Positions 15,402-22,591 of a stretch of DNA of 22,995 nucleotides are shown piece after piece. Made by a program: the position numbers and the translations under genes. Every line of letters starts with the position of its first letter. The stretch's first letter is position 1. Source of the DNA: JBFWNZ01 sp050250795 (GTDB taxonomy: Bacteria; Pseudomonadota; Alphaproteobacteria; UBA8366); contig JBFWNZ010000017.1 in NCBI GenBank assembly GCA_050250795.1, positions 1 to 22,995 on the forward strand, in the 5' to 3' direction. A model generated the notes under the pieces. The model worked only from the letters and a program-made list of their open reading frames with translations, did no database searches and was not told where the DNA came from.

Positions 15402-17333
15402 TCAGTCGGCGGCAAACACCGATGCGGCTGCCTTGACGACGCGGCGGCCTTCGCCGGTCCGGCGCGTAAGGCCAGCCTTGTCGAAATATTCCAGCACTTC
15501 GATGGTCACGGTACGGCCGAGATCCGTGCGGTCGCGGTAGTCCTTGGCATCGAACTGGCCATTCGGCGCCTCCGCCGCCATGGCCTCGGCCACTTCGCCC
15601 AGCCGCAAGAGATTGATCGGCAGGAAGTAGCGGTTATCCGCGACCTTGTGCGCCAGGCCGAGACGGGCCGCACGCGCCAGCAGCCCTTCCAGCGTTCGCA
15701 GTTCGATTCCGGTCTCTTCGGCGATCTCGCGCACGCGCGGCGGGCGCAGCCCACCTTCTTCCAGCACGGCTTCAAGCCGTTCGCGGACGAGATTCCACAC
15801 GGCCATGTCCCCGGCCGCCATGGCTGCACGGTGGCTCTTGGCCCGCACGCCCATCCCTTCCCGCACCACCGTACCCTCGCGGATGAGGTCCAGAAGCGCC
15901 GCTTCGAAGACCACCGGCGACAGGTGAAGTTCCCGTCGCAGGGCTGCTTCGGCCCGCGCGGGCGTATCGGGATGCCGGCGGTGCCAATCCTGAAGTGCAT
16001 CGCGCACAGCCTGTCGGATCGCGGCGAAGCGCTCAGCGGCGAAGCCCAATGGCGCCTCGGGCCGCCCCAGCTTCACCATGGTGAAGCGGGAATAGAGATC
16101 GTCGGCCTCCTTTGCCGTCAGGTTCCGGCAGATCTGGAACCGGTCGAGCGCGACACCCGATGGCGATGCGGCAAGCAGCGCCTCCAGCGCCGCTGCATGG
16201 CTTTGCGGCTGCATGGCCCGCAGGAAGGCGATCCGTTCGGGTTTTGCGCGTCCGCGAAGCGGCGGAAAGACATCGACCACGCCACCGCCGCCCACGGTCC
16301 GCTGCGCCGACTGATCGCGTAGAACCAGCCGGTCGCCGTTGACGGCGGACAGGGGCGTATCCAGCACAAGCTGGACCAGCCCCTCTGCGCCCGGCGGGAT
16401 GCTCTTGCCTTCCAACACCGCAACCCGGCCGGTCAGGCCGGCGGCGCCCATATGCACATGGACCGGCGTCCAGTGCGCCAGCGGGCGCGGCTCGGTCTTC
16501 TGCACGCGGATCAAGGCGTCGATACGCTGGGTCGGCGCATGCAGTGCCGGATCGACGACCCAGTCGCCGCGATGCACCTGGCTGTGATGAAGGCCTTGGC
16601 CGGTCAGGTTCAGGGCGCAGCGTTCCCCGGCCAACCCGCGCTCGGCGGGACGGTTCTGCGCGTGGATCGTGCGGACCCGCGCCTCTTGCCCCGAGGGTGA
16701 TAGCAGCAGCCGGTCTCCGGGGCGGACAACGCCGGAGAACGCCGTCCCCGTGACCACCAGACCGGCGCCGGACAAGGTGAACACCCGGTCGACGGCAAGC
16801 CGGAATCCGCCCTCTGCCCGCGACCGGACATGCTCGCCGGCGGCCCGCTCCAGAGCCGCCCGAAGCGTCGGTACGCCCGCGCCGGTCAGGCCCGAGACGG
16901 GAAAGACCGGCGTGTTCTCAAGACCGCTGCCATGCAGCAGGATTTCCACTTCCTCACGGGCCGATGCCAGCCGGTCCGTATCGACCCGGTCGATCTTGGT
17001 CAGGGCCACGGCACCGCGAGTCACCCCCAGCAGGTCGAGGATCGCCAGATGCTCCTCGGTCTGCGGCATCGGCCCGTCATCCGCGGCGACCACCAGAAGG
17101 GCGAAGTCGATGCCGGTGACGCCGGCCAGCATGTTGCGGATGAACCGTTCATGCCCCGGCACGTCGACGAAACCCAGAACGGTCTCGTCCGACAGGGGCA
17201 CATAGGCGAAACCCAGGTCGATGGAGACGCCGCGCCGCTTCTCCTCCGGCAGCCGGTCGGTATCGATGCCGGTCAGGGCACGCACCAGCAGGGTCTTGCC
17301 GTGGTCGATATGCCCGGCCGTCGCGACGATCAT
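15402..17333 (-). CDS. selB: selenocysteine-specific translation elongation factor SelB
   Basis: SelB is the EF-Tu-like GTPase that delivers Sec-tRNA(Sec) to UGA codons followed by a SECIS hairpin. This copy has 643 residues. G-domain motifs are complete: AGHIDHGKT (6-14), DVPGH (57-61) and TKID (112-115), with the SelB-style PEEKRRGVSIDLGFA switch-I region. EF-Tu-like beta-barrel domains follow, then the C-terminal winged-helix repeats (roughly 430-643; for example EIAEETGIELRTLEGLLARA and VEVLEYFDKAGLTRRTGEGRR) that bind the SECIS RNA. Its ATG overlaps the selA stop by four bases (17330-17333), so selA and selB are translationally coupled. No selenoprotein gene is recognised in the window. 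Confidence 0.96.
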   Translation of the reverse strand: MIVATAGHIDHGKTLLVRALTGIDTDRLPEEKRRGVSIDLGFAYVPLSDETVLGFVDVPGHERFIRNMLAGVTGIDFALLVVAADDGPMPQTEEHLAILDLLGVTRGAVALTKIDRVDTDRLASAREEVEILLHGSGLENTPVFPVSGLTGAGVPTLRAALERAAGEHVRSRAEGGFRLAVDRVFTLSGAGLVVTGTAFSGVVRPGDRLLLSPSGQEARVRTIHAQNRPAERGLAGERCALNLTGQGLHHSQVHRGDWVVDPALHAPTQRIDALIRVQKTEPRPLAHWTPVHVHMGAAGLTGRVAVLEGKSIPPGAEGLVQLVLDTPLSAVNGDRLVLRDQSAQRTVGGGGVVDVFPPLRGRAKPERIAFLRAMQPQSHAAALEALLAASPSGVALDRFQICRNLTAKEADDLYSRFTMVKLGRPEAPLGFAAERFAAIRQAVRDALQDWHRRHPDTPARAEAALRRELHLSPVVFEAALLDLIREGTVVREGMGVRAKSHRAAMAAGDMAVWNLVRERLEAVLEEGGLRPPRVREIAEETGIELRTLEGLLARAARLGLAHKVADNRYFLPINLLRLGEVAEAMAAEAPNGQFDAKDYRDRTDLGRTVTIEVLEYFDKAGLTRRTGEGRRVVKAAASVFAAD

Positions 17334-18730
17334 GCCGAGACGGCCAGCCGGTCGAGCTGTGCCAGGAAGCCGCTTTCGTCCTCCAGGCAGCGCAGGTCGA
17401 GCAGAAAGGCGTCGTCATGGATACGACCGACCACCGGCACCGGCAGGGCGCGGAATGCCGCCGCAATCCGGTTCAGCGTCGCGCCCGGGCGGCGGCCGCC
17501 GGGCCGCACGGCCAACGCCCAGCTGGGAAGCTGGTCGAGGGGCAGAGCCCCGGAGCCGATCTGGCTGCGGCAGGGTTCGGCCGCGACCGCTATGCCGCCC
17601 AGCTTTGCCGCGACCATCGGTGCCAGACGCTCGGCCAGCGCCCGGATATCCCCCTCCGGTCGCGCCAGCATCCGGATCGCCGGCACCCGCTCGGCCAGCC
17701 GCTCGGGGTCGGCATACAGACGCAGGACGGCCGCAAGAGCCGCCAGCGTCACCTTGTCCAGCCGCATCGCCCGCTTCATCGGGTTGCGCTTGACCCGTTC
17801 GACCAGATCGCGGCGGCCGACGATGATCCCCGCCTGCGGTCCGCCCAGCAGCTTGTCCCCGCTGAAGCTGACTAGGTCCGCGCCAGCGGCGATGGTCTCC
17901 GCCGGGGTCGGCTCGTGCGGCAGGCCGTAGCGCGACAGATCGGTCAGTTGCCCGCTTCCCAGATCGACGACGAACGGCAGATCGTGGGCATGCGCAAGCT
18001 CTGCCAACTCGCGCTCGGGCACGGCGGCGGTGAAGCCGCGGATCTCGTAGTTGCTGGTGTGGACCGACATCAGAAGCGCGGTCTTCGGCCCGATTGCGGC
18101 CGCAAAATCGCGCTTATGGGTCCGGTTCGTGGTTCCCACCTCGATCAGCCGGCAGCCGGCGCGCGACATGATGTCGGGCATGCGGAAGGCGCCGCCGATT
18201 TCGATCAGTTCACCGCGCGACACCGGAACCTCGCGTCCGCGCGCAAGGCTGTTCAGCATCAGCAGCACGGCCGCGGCATTGTTGTTGACCACGGTGGCCG
18301 CCTCCGCCCCGGTCAGGCGGCGCAGCCAGAATTCGACATGCTCGTCGCGGTCGCCGCGCCGGCCTGTCTCCAGGTCGAATTCCAGATTGGCCGCGCCGGC
18401 CGCGGCCACCATCGCCTCGACCGCTTCCGGCGGCAGCGGCGCCCGACCCAGATTGGTGTGCAGGACCGTTCCGGTCAGGTTGAAGACCGGCCGCAAGGTC
18501 GGTGCCATCTCGGCCGCCGCGCGCTTCGCGGCAAGCGTTGCCACAGCCGATTCCCGGATGTCTTCGGGTGTGCCGCCGCCCAACTGGCGCAACGCCTCCA
18601 GGGCGGCCCGAACCGCATCTGCGGCAATGGCGGCGCCATACCGTGAGAGCGTATCTGCCAGTGCTGGATCGCGCAGCACCCGGTCGACCGAGGGCAGGCG
18701 CGGATGGGGCGATTCCGGAGCTGGCGACAT
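17330..18730 (-). CDS. selA: L-seryl-tRNA(Sec) selenium transferase SelA
   Basis: SelA converts seryl-tRNA(Sec) to selenocysteyl-tRNA(Sec) using selenophosphate; the E. coli enzyme is a PLP-dependent decamer. This copy has 466 residues, the usual length. The N-terminal tRNA-binding region (LPSVDRVLRDPALADTLSRYG) is followed by FNLTGTVLHTNLGRAPL, VNNNAAAVLL, the SRGELIEIGG loop, and the PLP Lys293 in SFSGDKLLGGPQAG. It is the promoter-proximal gene of selAB. The ATG at 18730 has no good ribosome-binding site, but the N-terminus fits the family. selD (selenophosphate synthetase) and selC (tRNA-Sec) are not adjacent and must lie elsewhere. Confidence 0.96.
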   Translation of the reverse strand: MSPAPESPHPRLPSVDRVLRDPALADTLSRYGAAIAADAVRAALEALRQLGGGTPEDIRESAVATLAAKRAAAEMAPTLRPVFNLTGTVLHTNLGRAPLPPEAVEAMVAAAGAANLEFDLETGRRGDRDEHVEFWLRRLTGAEAATVVNNNAAAVLLMLNSLARGREVPVSRGELIEIGGAFRMPDIMSRAGCRLIEVGTTNRTHKRDFAAAIGPKTALLMSVHTSNYEIRGFTAAVPERELAELAHAHDLPFVVDLGSGQLTDLSRYGLPHEPTPAETIAAGADLVSFSGDKLLGGPQAGIIVGRRDLVERVKRNPMKRAMRLDKVTLAALAAVLRLYADPERLAERVPAIRMLARPEGDIRALAERLAPMVAAKLGGIAVAAEPCRSQIGSGALPLDQLPSWALAVRPGGRRPGATLNRIAAAFRALPVPVVGRIHDDAFLLDLRCLEDESGFLAQLDRLAVSA

Positions 18731-18795
18731 GGGTTACCGGGTGTGCTGGCGAAGGCGGGAAGGCTATGCCCACGGCCCCAGGCGGTCAACGCCGC

Positions 18796-18824
18796 ACAAT
18801 CTTCGCCCAAAAATCGCTCATCAA
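18796..18824 (-). promoter_or_regulatory. possible selAB promoter
   Basis: On the minus strand TTGATG (18819-18824) and GATTGT (18796-18801) lie 17 bases apart and would start RNA about 58 bases before the selA ATG. The -10 match is modest. Confidence 0.27.
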
Positions 18825-18849
18825 AATGGCGCGCTGCATAAATCGCAGG

Positions 18850-18862
18850 CGGTCGAAGACCG
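18850..18862. promoter_or_regulatory. candidate upstream activator site (CGGTC-GAA-GACCG)
   Basis: A perfect 5-bp inverted repeat with a 3-base spacer lies about 105-117 bases upstream of the predicted sigma-54 start. That is within the usual distance for enhancer-binding-protein sites. It does not match an NtrC consensus I know; assignment is by position and symmetry only. Confidence 0.25.
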
Positions 18863-18940
18863 TATGAAGATACCGCGATGTTTGTAAAAATTACGTTTCA
18901 GATCAATGAAATGACCGGGCTTTCGGGTTCGTGGGCCAAC

Positions 18941-18956
18941 TGGCACGGGGGTTGCT
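18941..18956 (+). promoter_or_regulatory. sigma-54 (RpoN) -24/-12 promoter
   Basis: TGGCACGGGGGTTGCT matches the sigma-54 consensus TGGCACG-N4-TTGCW at every fixed base. The invariant GG (18942-18943) and GC (18954-18955) are separated by exactly 10 bases. Transcription should start near 18967 on the plus strand and require an AAA+ activator. An IHF-like ATCAA (18903-18907) in AT-rich DNA lies between it and the candidate activator site. Confidence 0.82.
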
Positions 18957-18966
18957 GCACCAGGGT

Positions 18967-19098
18967 TCGGGGCGGCGGCCGCCGTCTGCGTCCTGCGCGG
19001 GCGGCGCGTTCGCGATGGCGAGGACGGTTGACCTCCCCCCGCCATCGCGGACCATGTGTCGCTGACTTGGCGGCCCGGGGCGACCCGGGCCGTCTTTT
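18967..19098 (+). ncRNA. predicted sigma-54-dependent small RNA with anti-Shine-Dalgarno loop
   Basis: The stretch between a consensus sigma-54 promoter and a strong intrinsic terminator gives an RNA of about 132 nt. Three hairpins can be drawn. The first pairs 18978-18983 with 19000-19005. The second pairs 19008-19020 with 19040-19052: thirteen pairs including one U-G, with a 19-base loop containing ACCUCCCCC. The third is the terminator stem. ACCUCC is the same sequence as the 16S rRNA anti-Shine-Dalgarno core, so the loop could pair with ribosome-binding sites of target mRNAs, as proposed for C-rich-loop small RNAs of alphaproteobacteria. The only internal ORF (16 codons from 19015) has no ribosome-binding site and lies within the second stem-loop. 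The alternative is that this is an attenuated leader of the hydrolase gene at 19219. Confidence 0.55.
19071..19098 (+). terminator. intrinsic terminator of the predicted small RNA
   Basis: CGGCCCGGG (19071-19079), a GCGA tetraloop (19080-19083) of the stable GNRA type, and CCCGGGCCG (19084-19092) form a perfect 9-bp stem followed by TCTTTT. The T-run is only on the plus-strand side, so it terminates rightward RNA. It lies 121 bases before the hydrolase ATG and belongs to no upstream protein gene on this strand. Confidence 0.87.
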
Positions 19099-19218
19099 CT
19101 GTGCCCTGGAGCGACAGACCGTCGTGCTTCCGCCCTGCTGCAATTGACTTGCCTCGTTTCCCCGCCGCAGAGTCCGACCCCATCGGTCGCCGACCCAACG
19201 GCGGAAAGGGAGGAAGAC

Positions 19219-20094
19219 ATGGCGGACGGCATGCTGCACGGCTATCCGGCGGATCAACTGGAAGCGCAGTTGAACCCCCGTGTGACGATCAAGAACCACC
19301 AGGAACTGACCGAAGCCGCGAACCGCGCCTCCGCCGCCTATCGCAAGCGTGCGCGCAACACTCATTTCGATGTCGCCTATGGCGGCATGCCGCGCGAGAA
19401 ACTCGACCTGTTTCTGCCGGAGAATCCGCAGAATGCTCCGGTTGAGGTGTTCATCCACGGCGGATACTGGCGGTCGCGCGACAAGGCGGAATACAGCTAT
19501 CTCGCCGAACAGATCACATCCGCTGGCGCCATTTCGGCCATCGTCGAATACGAGCTCTGCCCGAAGGTGACGGTGGATGAGATCGTGCGCGAGATGCGCG
19601 CCTGCTGCGCCTGGCTTTATCGCAACATCGCTCAGTATGGTGGCAATCCGGACCGCATCCATCTCTGCGGCAACTCGGCCGGCGGCCATCTGGTGGGGAT
19701 GCTGCTGGCAACGCATTTCCCATCCTTCGCCACCGACCTGCCGGAAACGCTGGTGAAAAGCGCCGTGCCGATCAGCGGCGTGTTCGACTGCGCCCCGGTC
19801 GTCGACATTTCGGTGAATTCGGAGATCGGCCTGACCCCGGAGATGGCGAAGCGGAACAGCCCGATCCTGATGAAGCCCGTTGCGAAATGCCCGATCGTGG
19901 CGGCCGTCGGCGGTGCCGAGAGCGACGAGTTCCGGCGCCAGTCGCGTGCCTTCGTCGAGGCCTGGAAGCCCTATGGCATGCCCATCGAGTATCTTGAGGT
20001 CGCGGGGAAGAACCACACGACCGTCGTCTCGGAAACCAGTCTGCGGGGCAATCCGCTGATGGAGGCGCGGCTGCGCCTGTTGGGCCTGGGCTGA
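19219..20094 (+). CDS. alpha/beta hydrolase (kynurenine formamidase/BD-FAE-like esterase family)
   Basis: A 291-residue alpha/beta hydrolase. HGGYW (80-84) forms the oxyanion hole, and the nucleophile elbow is GNSAGG with Ser153. A plausible acid is Asp236 in GGAESDEF, and the base is His266 (AGKNHTT). The HGGYW motif and overall order resemble arylformamidase (kynurenine formamidase) and related esterases/carbamoyl hydrolases; no tryptophan-pathway gene lies nearby, so the substrate is open. GGGAGGAAG (19208-19216), five bases from GGAGG to the ATG, decides the start at 19219. No signal peptide. A TTGACT at 19144-19149 could be a -35 element but I see no good -10. The ABM-fold gene follows after 11 bases and is probably co-transcribed. 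Confidence 0.88.
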   Translation: MADGMLHGYPADQLEAQLNPRVTIKNHQELTEAANRASAAYRKRARNTHFDVAYGGMPREKLDLFLPENPQNAPVEVFIHGGYWRSRDKAEYSYLAEQITSAGAISAIVEYELCPKVTVDEIVREMRACCAWLYRNIAQYGGNPDRIHLCGNSAGGHLVGMLLATHFPSFATDLPETLVKSAVPISGVFDCAPVVDISVNSEIGLTPEMAKRNSPILMKPVAKCPIVAAVGGAESDEFRRQSRAFVEAWKPYGMPIEYLEVAGKNHTTVVSETSLRGNPLMEARLRLLGLG

Positions 20095-20105
20095 GGTCGC
20101 GCGCG

Positions 20106-20783
20106 ATGGCCGTCCGCCGCATTGCACCGCAGCCACCGGAGGATGAGACCGATCCGCCGGTCACGATGATGATCGCCCGCCGGTGCAAGCCCGGCTGCGA
20201 GCCGGCCTTCGAGGCCGTCCTGCGGGGCATGCTGGGCGATGCGGCACGCTTTGACGGCTATCAGGGCAGCGAGGTGATCCGCCCGGCACCCGGCAGCGAC
20301 CTGCGCTATCGGATCGCGATCAAGTTCGCCTCCGAGAACGATATGTCGGCCTGGGAACGATCGCCTTTGCGGCGCGACTGGCTGCAGCGGCTGGTGGCCC
20401 TGTCGCCGGACGAACCGGCCGTGCGCGTGCTGACCGGCCTGGAAACCTGGTTCACCCTGCCGGCCGGATTGCCGGCAGAGACGCGGATGCCATCGCCGAT
20501 GCGCATGAGCGCGGTGACGTGGCTTGCCCTGTTCCCGCTGCTGACGGTTCTCGCCTGGGTGCTCGGTCCCTGGATGGCGGACTGGCCGCTGCCGGCCCGC
20601 ACCTTCGCGATGACGGTCCTGCTGGTGCCGTTGATGACCTATGTGGTGATGCCGCGGATGACCCGCCTGTTTGCGCCCTGGCTGTTCCGGCGGGCGGCGC
20701 CGGCGGCGCAGGCCTCCGCGGCCATCGAGCGGCCGCACGCACGCGGCGTCAGAACAGGCCCTCGATCTCGCCCGCGTCGTTGA
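20106..20783 (+). CDS. ABM-fold (antibiotic biosynthesis monooxygenase) protein with two C-terminal membrane helices
   Basis: A 225-residue protein. Residues about 18-118 form an ABM-type dimeric ferredoxin-like domain (VTMMIARRCKPGCEPAFEAVL at the start, then GYQGSEVI, YRIAIKFASENDMSAWERSP). This is followed by two hydrophobic helices (about 135-155 and 166-183) and a basic Arg/Ala-rich tail. The combination matches the uncharacterised membrane-linked ABM proteins rather than quinone-forming monooxygenases; a heme or small-molecule role is possible but unproven. It begins 11 bases after the hydrolase stop. The last 11 codons overlap the end of fhs on the opposite strand by 35 bases, so the basic tail is encoded antisense to the fhs 3' end. 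Confidence 0.78.
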   Translation: MAVRRIAPQPPEDETDPPVTMMIARRCKPGCEPAFEAVLRGMLGDAARFDGYQGSEVIRPAPGSDLRYRIAIKFASENDMSAWERSPLRRDWLQRLVALSPDEPAVRVLTGLETWFTLPAGLPAETRMPSPMRMSAVTWLALFPLLTVLAWVLGPWMADWPLPARTFAMTVLLVPLMTYVVMPRMTRLFAPWLFRRAAPAAQASAAIERPHARGVRTGPRSRPRR

Positions 20784-22422
20784 CCCGGATATCGCACGCT
20801 GCGGGCCGGCGCGGCAGGCCCGGCATGGTCATGATGTCGCCGCAGATCGCAACGACGAATTCGGCCCCCGCCGCCAGACGGACCTCGCGGATCGGAACCG
20901 TATGTCCCGAAGGCGCGCCTTTGAGCGTGGGATCGGCCGAGAAACTGTATTGCGTCTTGGCCATGCAGATCGGGAAATGGCCGTATCCTTCCTCCTCCAT
21001 CGCGGCAAACTGGTCGCGTACGCGCGGCTCCGCAGCGATGTCGTCGGCCCCATAGATATCGCGGGCGATGGTCCGGGCTTTGTCCCAAAGCGGCATGTCA
21101 TCGGGATAGAGCGTCCGGAAGCGGGCTTGTCCTCCATCCGCATGCTCGATCACCAGCCGTGCCAGAGCCTCGGCCCCGCGCCCCCCGTCGGCCCAGTGCC
21201 GGCAGACCACCGCCTGAACGCCAAGACCGGCGCAGTGCTGCACGACGGCTTCCAGTTCCGCCGGGCTGTCCGTGGCGAAGTGGTTCACGGCGACGACCAG
21301 CGGCACGCCGAACCGGCCGACATTGCGGATATGCCTGTCGAGATTGGCGAAGCCGCGTGCCAGCGCCGCCAGATCGGGCCGGGCCAGGTCCTCCTTGGCC
21401 ACGCCGCCATGCGATTTCAGCGCCCGCACCGTTGCGACGAGCACGGCCGCGGCCGGCGACAATCCCGCCTTGCGGCATTTGATGTCGAAAAACTTCTCGG
21501 CCCCCAGATCGGCGCCGAACCCGGCCTCGGTCACCACATAATCCGCGAGCTTGAGGGCCGTCCGCGTCGCGATCACCGAATTGCAGCCATGGGCGATATT
21601 GGCGAAGGGTCCGCCATGGACGAAGGCCGGCGTCCGCTCAAGCGTCTGGACGAGGTTCGGCAGCAGGGCGTCGCGCAATAACGCCGTCATCGATCCGGCC
21701 GCTTCGAGATCCGCGGCGCGCACGACCGTACGCGACCGCGTCTGACCGACGACGATGTTCGACAGCCGCCGTTGCAGGTCGTCGAGGTCGCCGGACAGGC
21801 AGAAGATGGCCATGACCTCGCTGGCGACCGTGATATCGAAGCCGGTCTGGCGCGGGAAGCCGTTCGCTACCCCGCCCAAGCCGCTCGCAACGTCGCGCAA
21901 CGCCCGATCGTTCATGTCCAGGACGCGGCGCCATCCGACCCGGCGCAAGTCGATATCCAGTTCGTTGTCCCAGTGGATGTGATTGTCGACCATCGCCGCC
22001 AGCAGGTTGTTGGCGGCGCCGATGGCGTGGAAATCGCCGGTGAAGTGGAGATTGATGTCCTCCATCGGCACGACCTGGGCATATCCGCCGCCCGCCGCGC
22101 CGCCCTTCATCCCGAAGCAGGGGCCCAGGCTGGGTTCGCGCAGGCAGATGGCGGTTCGCTTGCCAAGCCGGGTTAGGGCATCTCCCAGGCCGACCGTGGT
22201 GGTCGTCTTGCCCTCGCCCGCGGGGGTCGGCGTCATCGCCGTCACCAGGATGAGCCGGCCGTCCGGACGCGCCGCGAGGTCGCCGAGATAGGAACGCATC
22301 AGCTTGGCCTTGTAGGGCCCATACTGGATGAGCGACTTCGGCGGAATGCCGAGAAGTTCCGCGATCTCGGCGACCGGGGCCAGTTCGGCCGCTCGGGCGA
22401 TATCGATGTCGGCAAGCGCCAT
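20749..22422 (-). CDS. fhs: formate-tetrahydrofolate ligase
   Basis: A 557-residue formate-tetrahydrofolate ligase (10-formyl-THF synthetase), which makes 10-formyl-THF from formate, THF and ATP. The P-loop TPTPAGEGKTT is at 64-74; LREPSLGPCFGMKGGAAGGGYAQVVPMEDINLHFTGD and the C-terminal GDIMTMPGLPRRPAA are diagnostic. The length is exactly usual. ATG 22422 (MALADIDIARAAEL) matches the family start, with a modest GGAAG 3 bases upstream and GAGAG 12 bases upstream; earlier in-frame codons add an atypical 30 residues. It supplies one-carbon units for purines, serine and formyl-Met, or assimilates formate. Proximity to selAB may reflect formate metabolism with a selenocysteine formate dehydrogenase, which is inference. 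Confidence 0.97.
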   Translation of the reverse strand: MALADIDIARAAELAPVAEIAELLGIPPKSLIQYGPYKAKLMRSYLGDLAARPDGRLILVTAMTPTPAGEGKTTTTVGLGDALTRLGKRTAICLREPSLGPCFGMKGGAAGGGYAQVVPMEDINLHFTGDFHAIGAANNLLAAMVDNHIHWDNELDIDLRRVGWRRVLDMNDRALRDVASGLGGVANGFPRQTGFDITVASEVMAIFCLSGDLDDLQRRLSNIVVGQTRSRTVVRAADLEAAGSMTALLRDALLPNLVQTLERTPAFVHGGPFANIAHGCNSVIATRTALKLADYVVTEAGFGADLGAEKFFDIKCRKAGLSPAAAVLVATVRALKSHGGVAKEDLARPDLAALARGFANLDRHIRNVGRFGVPLVVAVNHFATDSPAELEAVVQHCAGLGVQAVVCRHWADGGRGAEALARLVIEHADGGQARFRTLYPDDMPLWDKARTIARDIYGADDIAAEPRVRDQFAAMEEEGYGHFPICMAKTQYSFSADPTLKGAPSGHTVPIREVRLAAGAEFVVAICGDIMTMPGLPRRPAACDIRVNDAGEIEGLF

Positions 22423-22591
22423 GGCTTCCGATGCTCTCTTGTCGTTCGAAGCCTTCCCTGCCGGTGAATCTATGGTCGAGCAGCGTCGAAGAACCAAAAG
22501 ACTATTGCGCAACGACGATGCCGAGCAGAGACGGCTGGAACGCGACGATTGCTGTTGCGATAAACCGAAACGTTCAGGAACCCGAAGAGCG
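22423..22591. other. intergenic region upstream of fhs
   Basis: This 169-base gap between the MBL-fold gene and fhs (both minus strand) should hold the fhs promoter. I see no strong -35/-10 pair, terminator, tRNA or coding sequence. It is somewhat less GC-rich than the genes. Confidence 0.4.

Larger units (their letters stand above)
18731..19218. other. 488-base intergenic region with regulatory elements and a predicted small RNA
   Basis: This is the only gap over 300 bases. It holds the selA upstream region on the minus strand, an AT-rich segment (about 18870-18915), two short inverted repeats, a sigma-54 promoter, a structured stretch, an intrinsic terminator and the hydrolase ribosome-binding site. 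I found no tRNA fold on either strand, in particular no selC, and no convincing protein-coding sequence. Confidence 0.7.

Noticed and set aside
16669..17930. Long plus-strand open frames opposite selA and selB.
   Set aside because: Arg/Ala/Pro-rich shadow frames typical of high-GC DNA; the minus-strand proteins are full-length with all motifs.
18878..19147. An 89-codon plus-strand ORF through the sRNA region.
   Set aside because: Arg/Gly/Cys-rich, no domain, no ribosome-binding site, and it starts upstream of the sigma-54 start while running through the terminator.
19015..19218. A 16-codon ORF ending in TGA (19063-19065), followed by a GC-rich hairpin and then an open frame into the hydrolase gene: a possible selenocysteine/SECIS read-through next to selAB.
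   Set aside because: There is no ribosome-binding site before ATG 19015, the codons after TGA do not look like protein, the hairpin carries a T-run like a terminator, and the hydrolase has its own strong ribosome-binding site and family-like start at 19219.
18731..19218. selC (tRNA-Sec) in the gap upstream of selA.
   Set aside because: No acceptor/T-arm sequence, GTTCGANTCC-like block or long variable arm was found on either strand; the structured RNA here fits promoter-sRNA-terminator instead.
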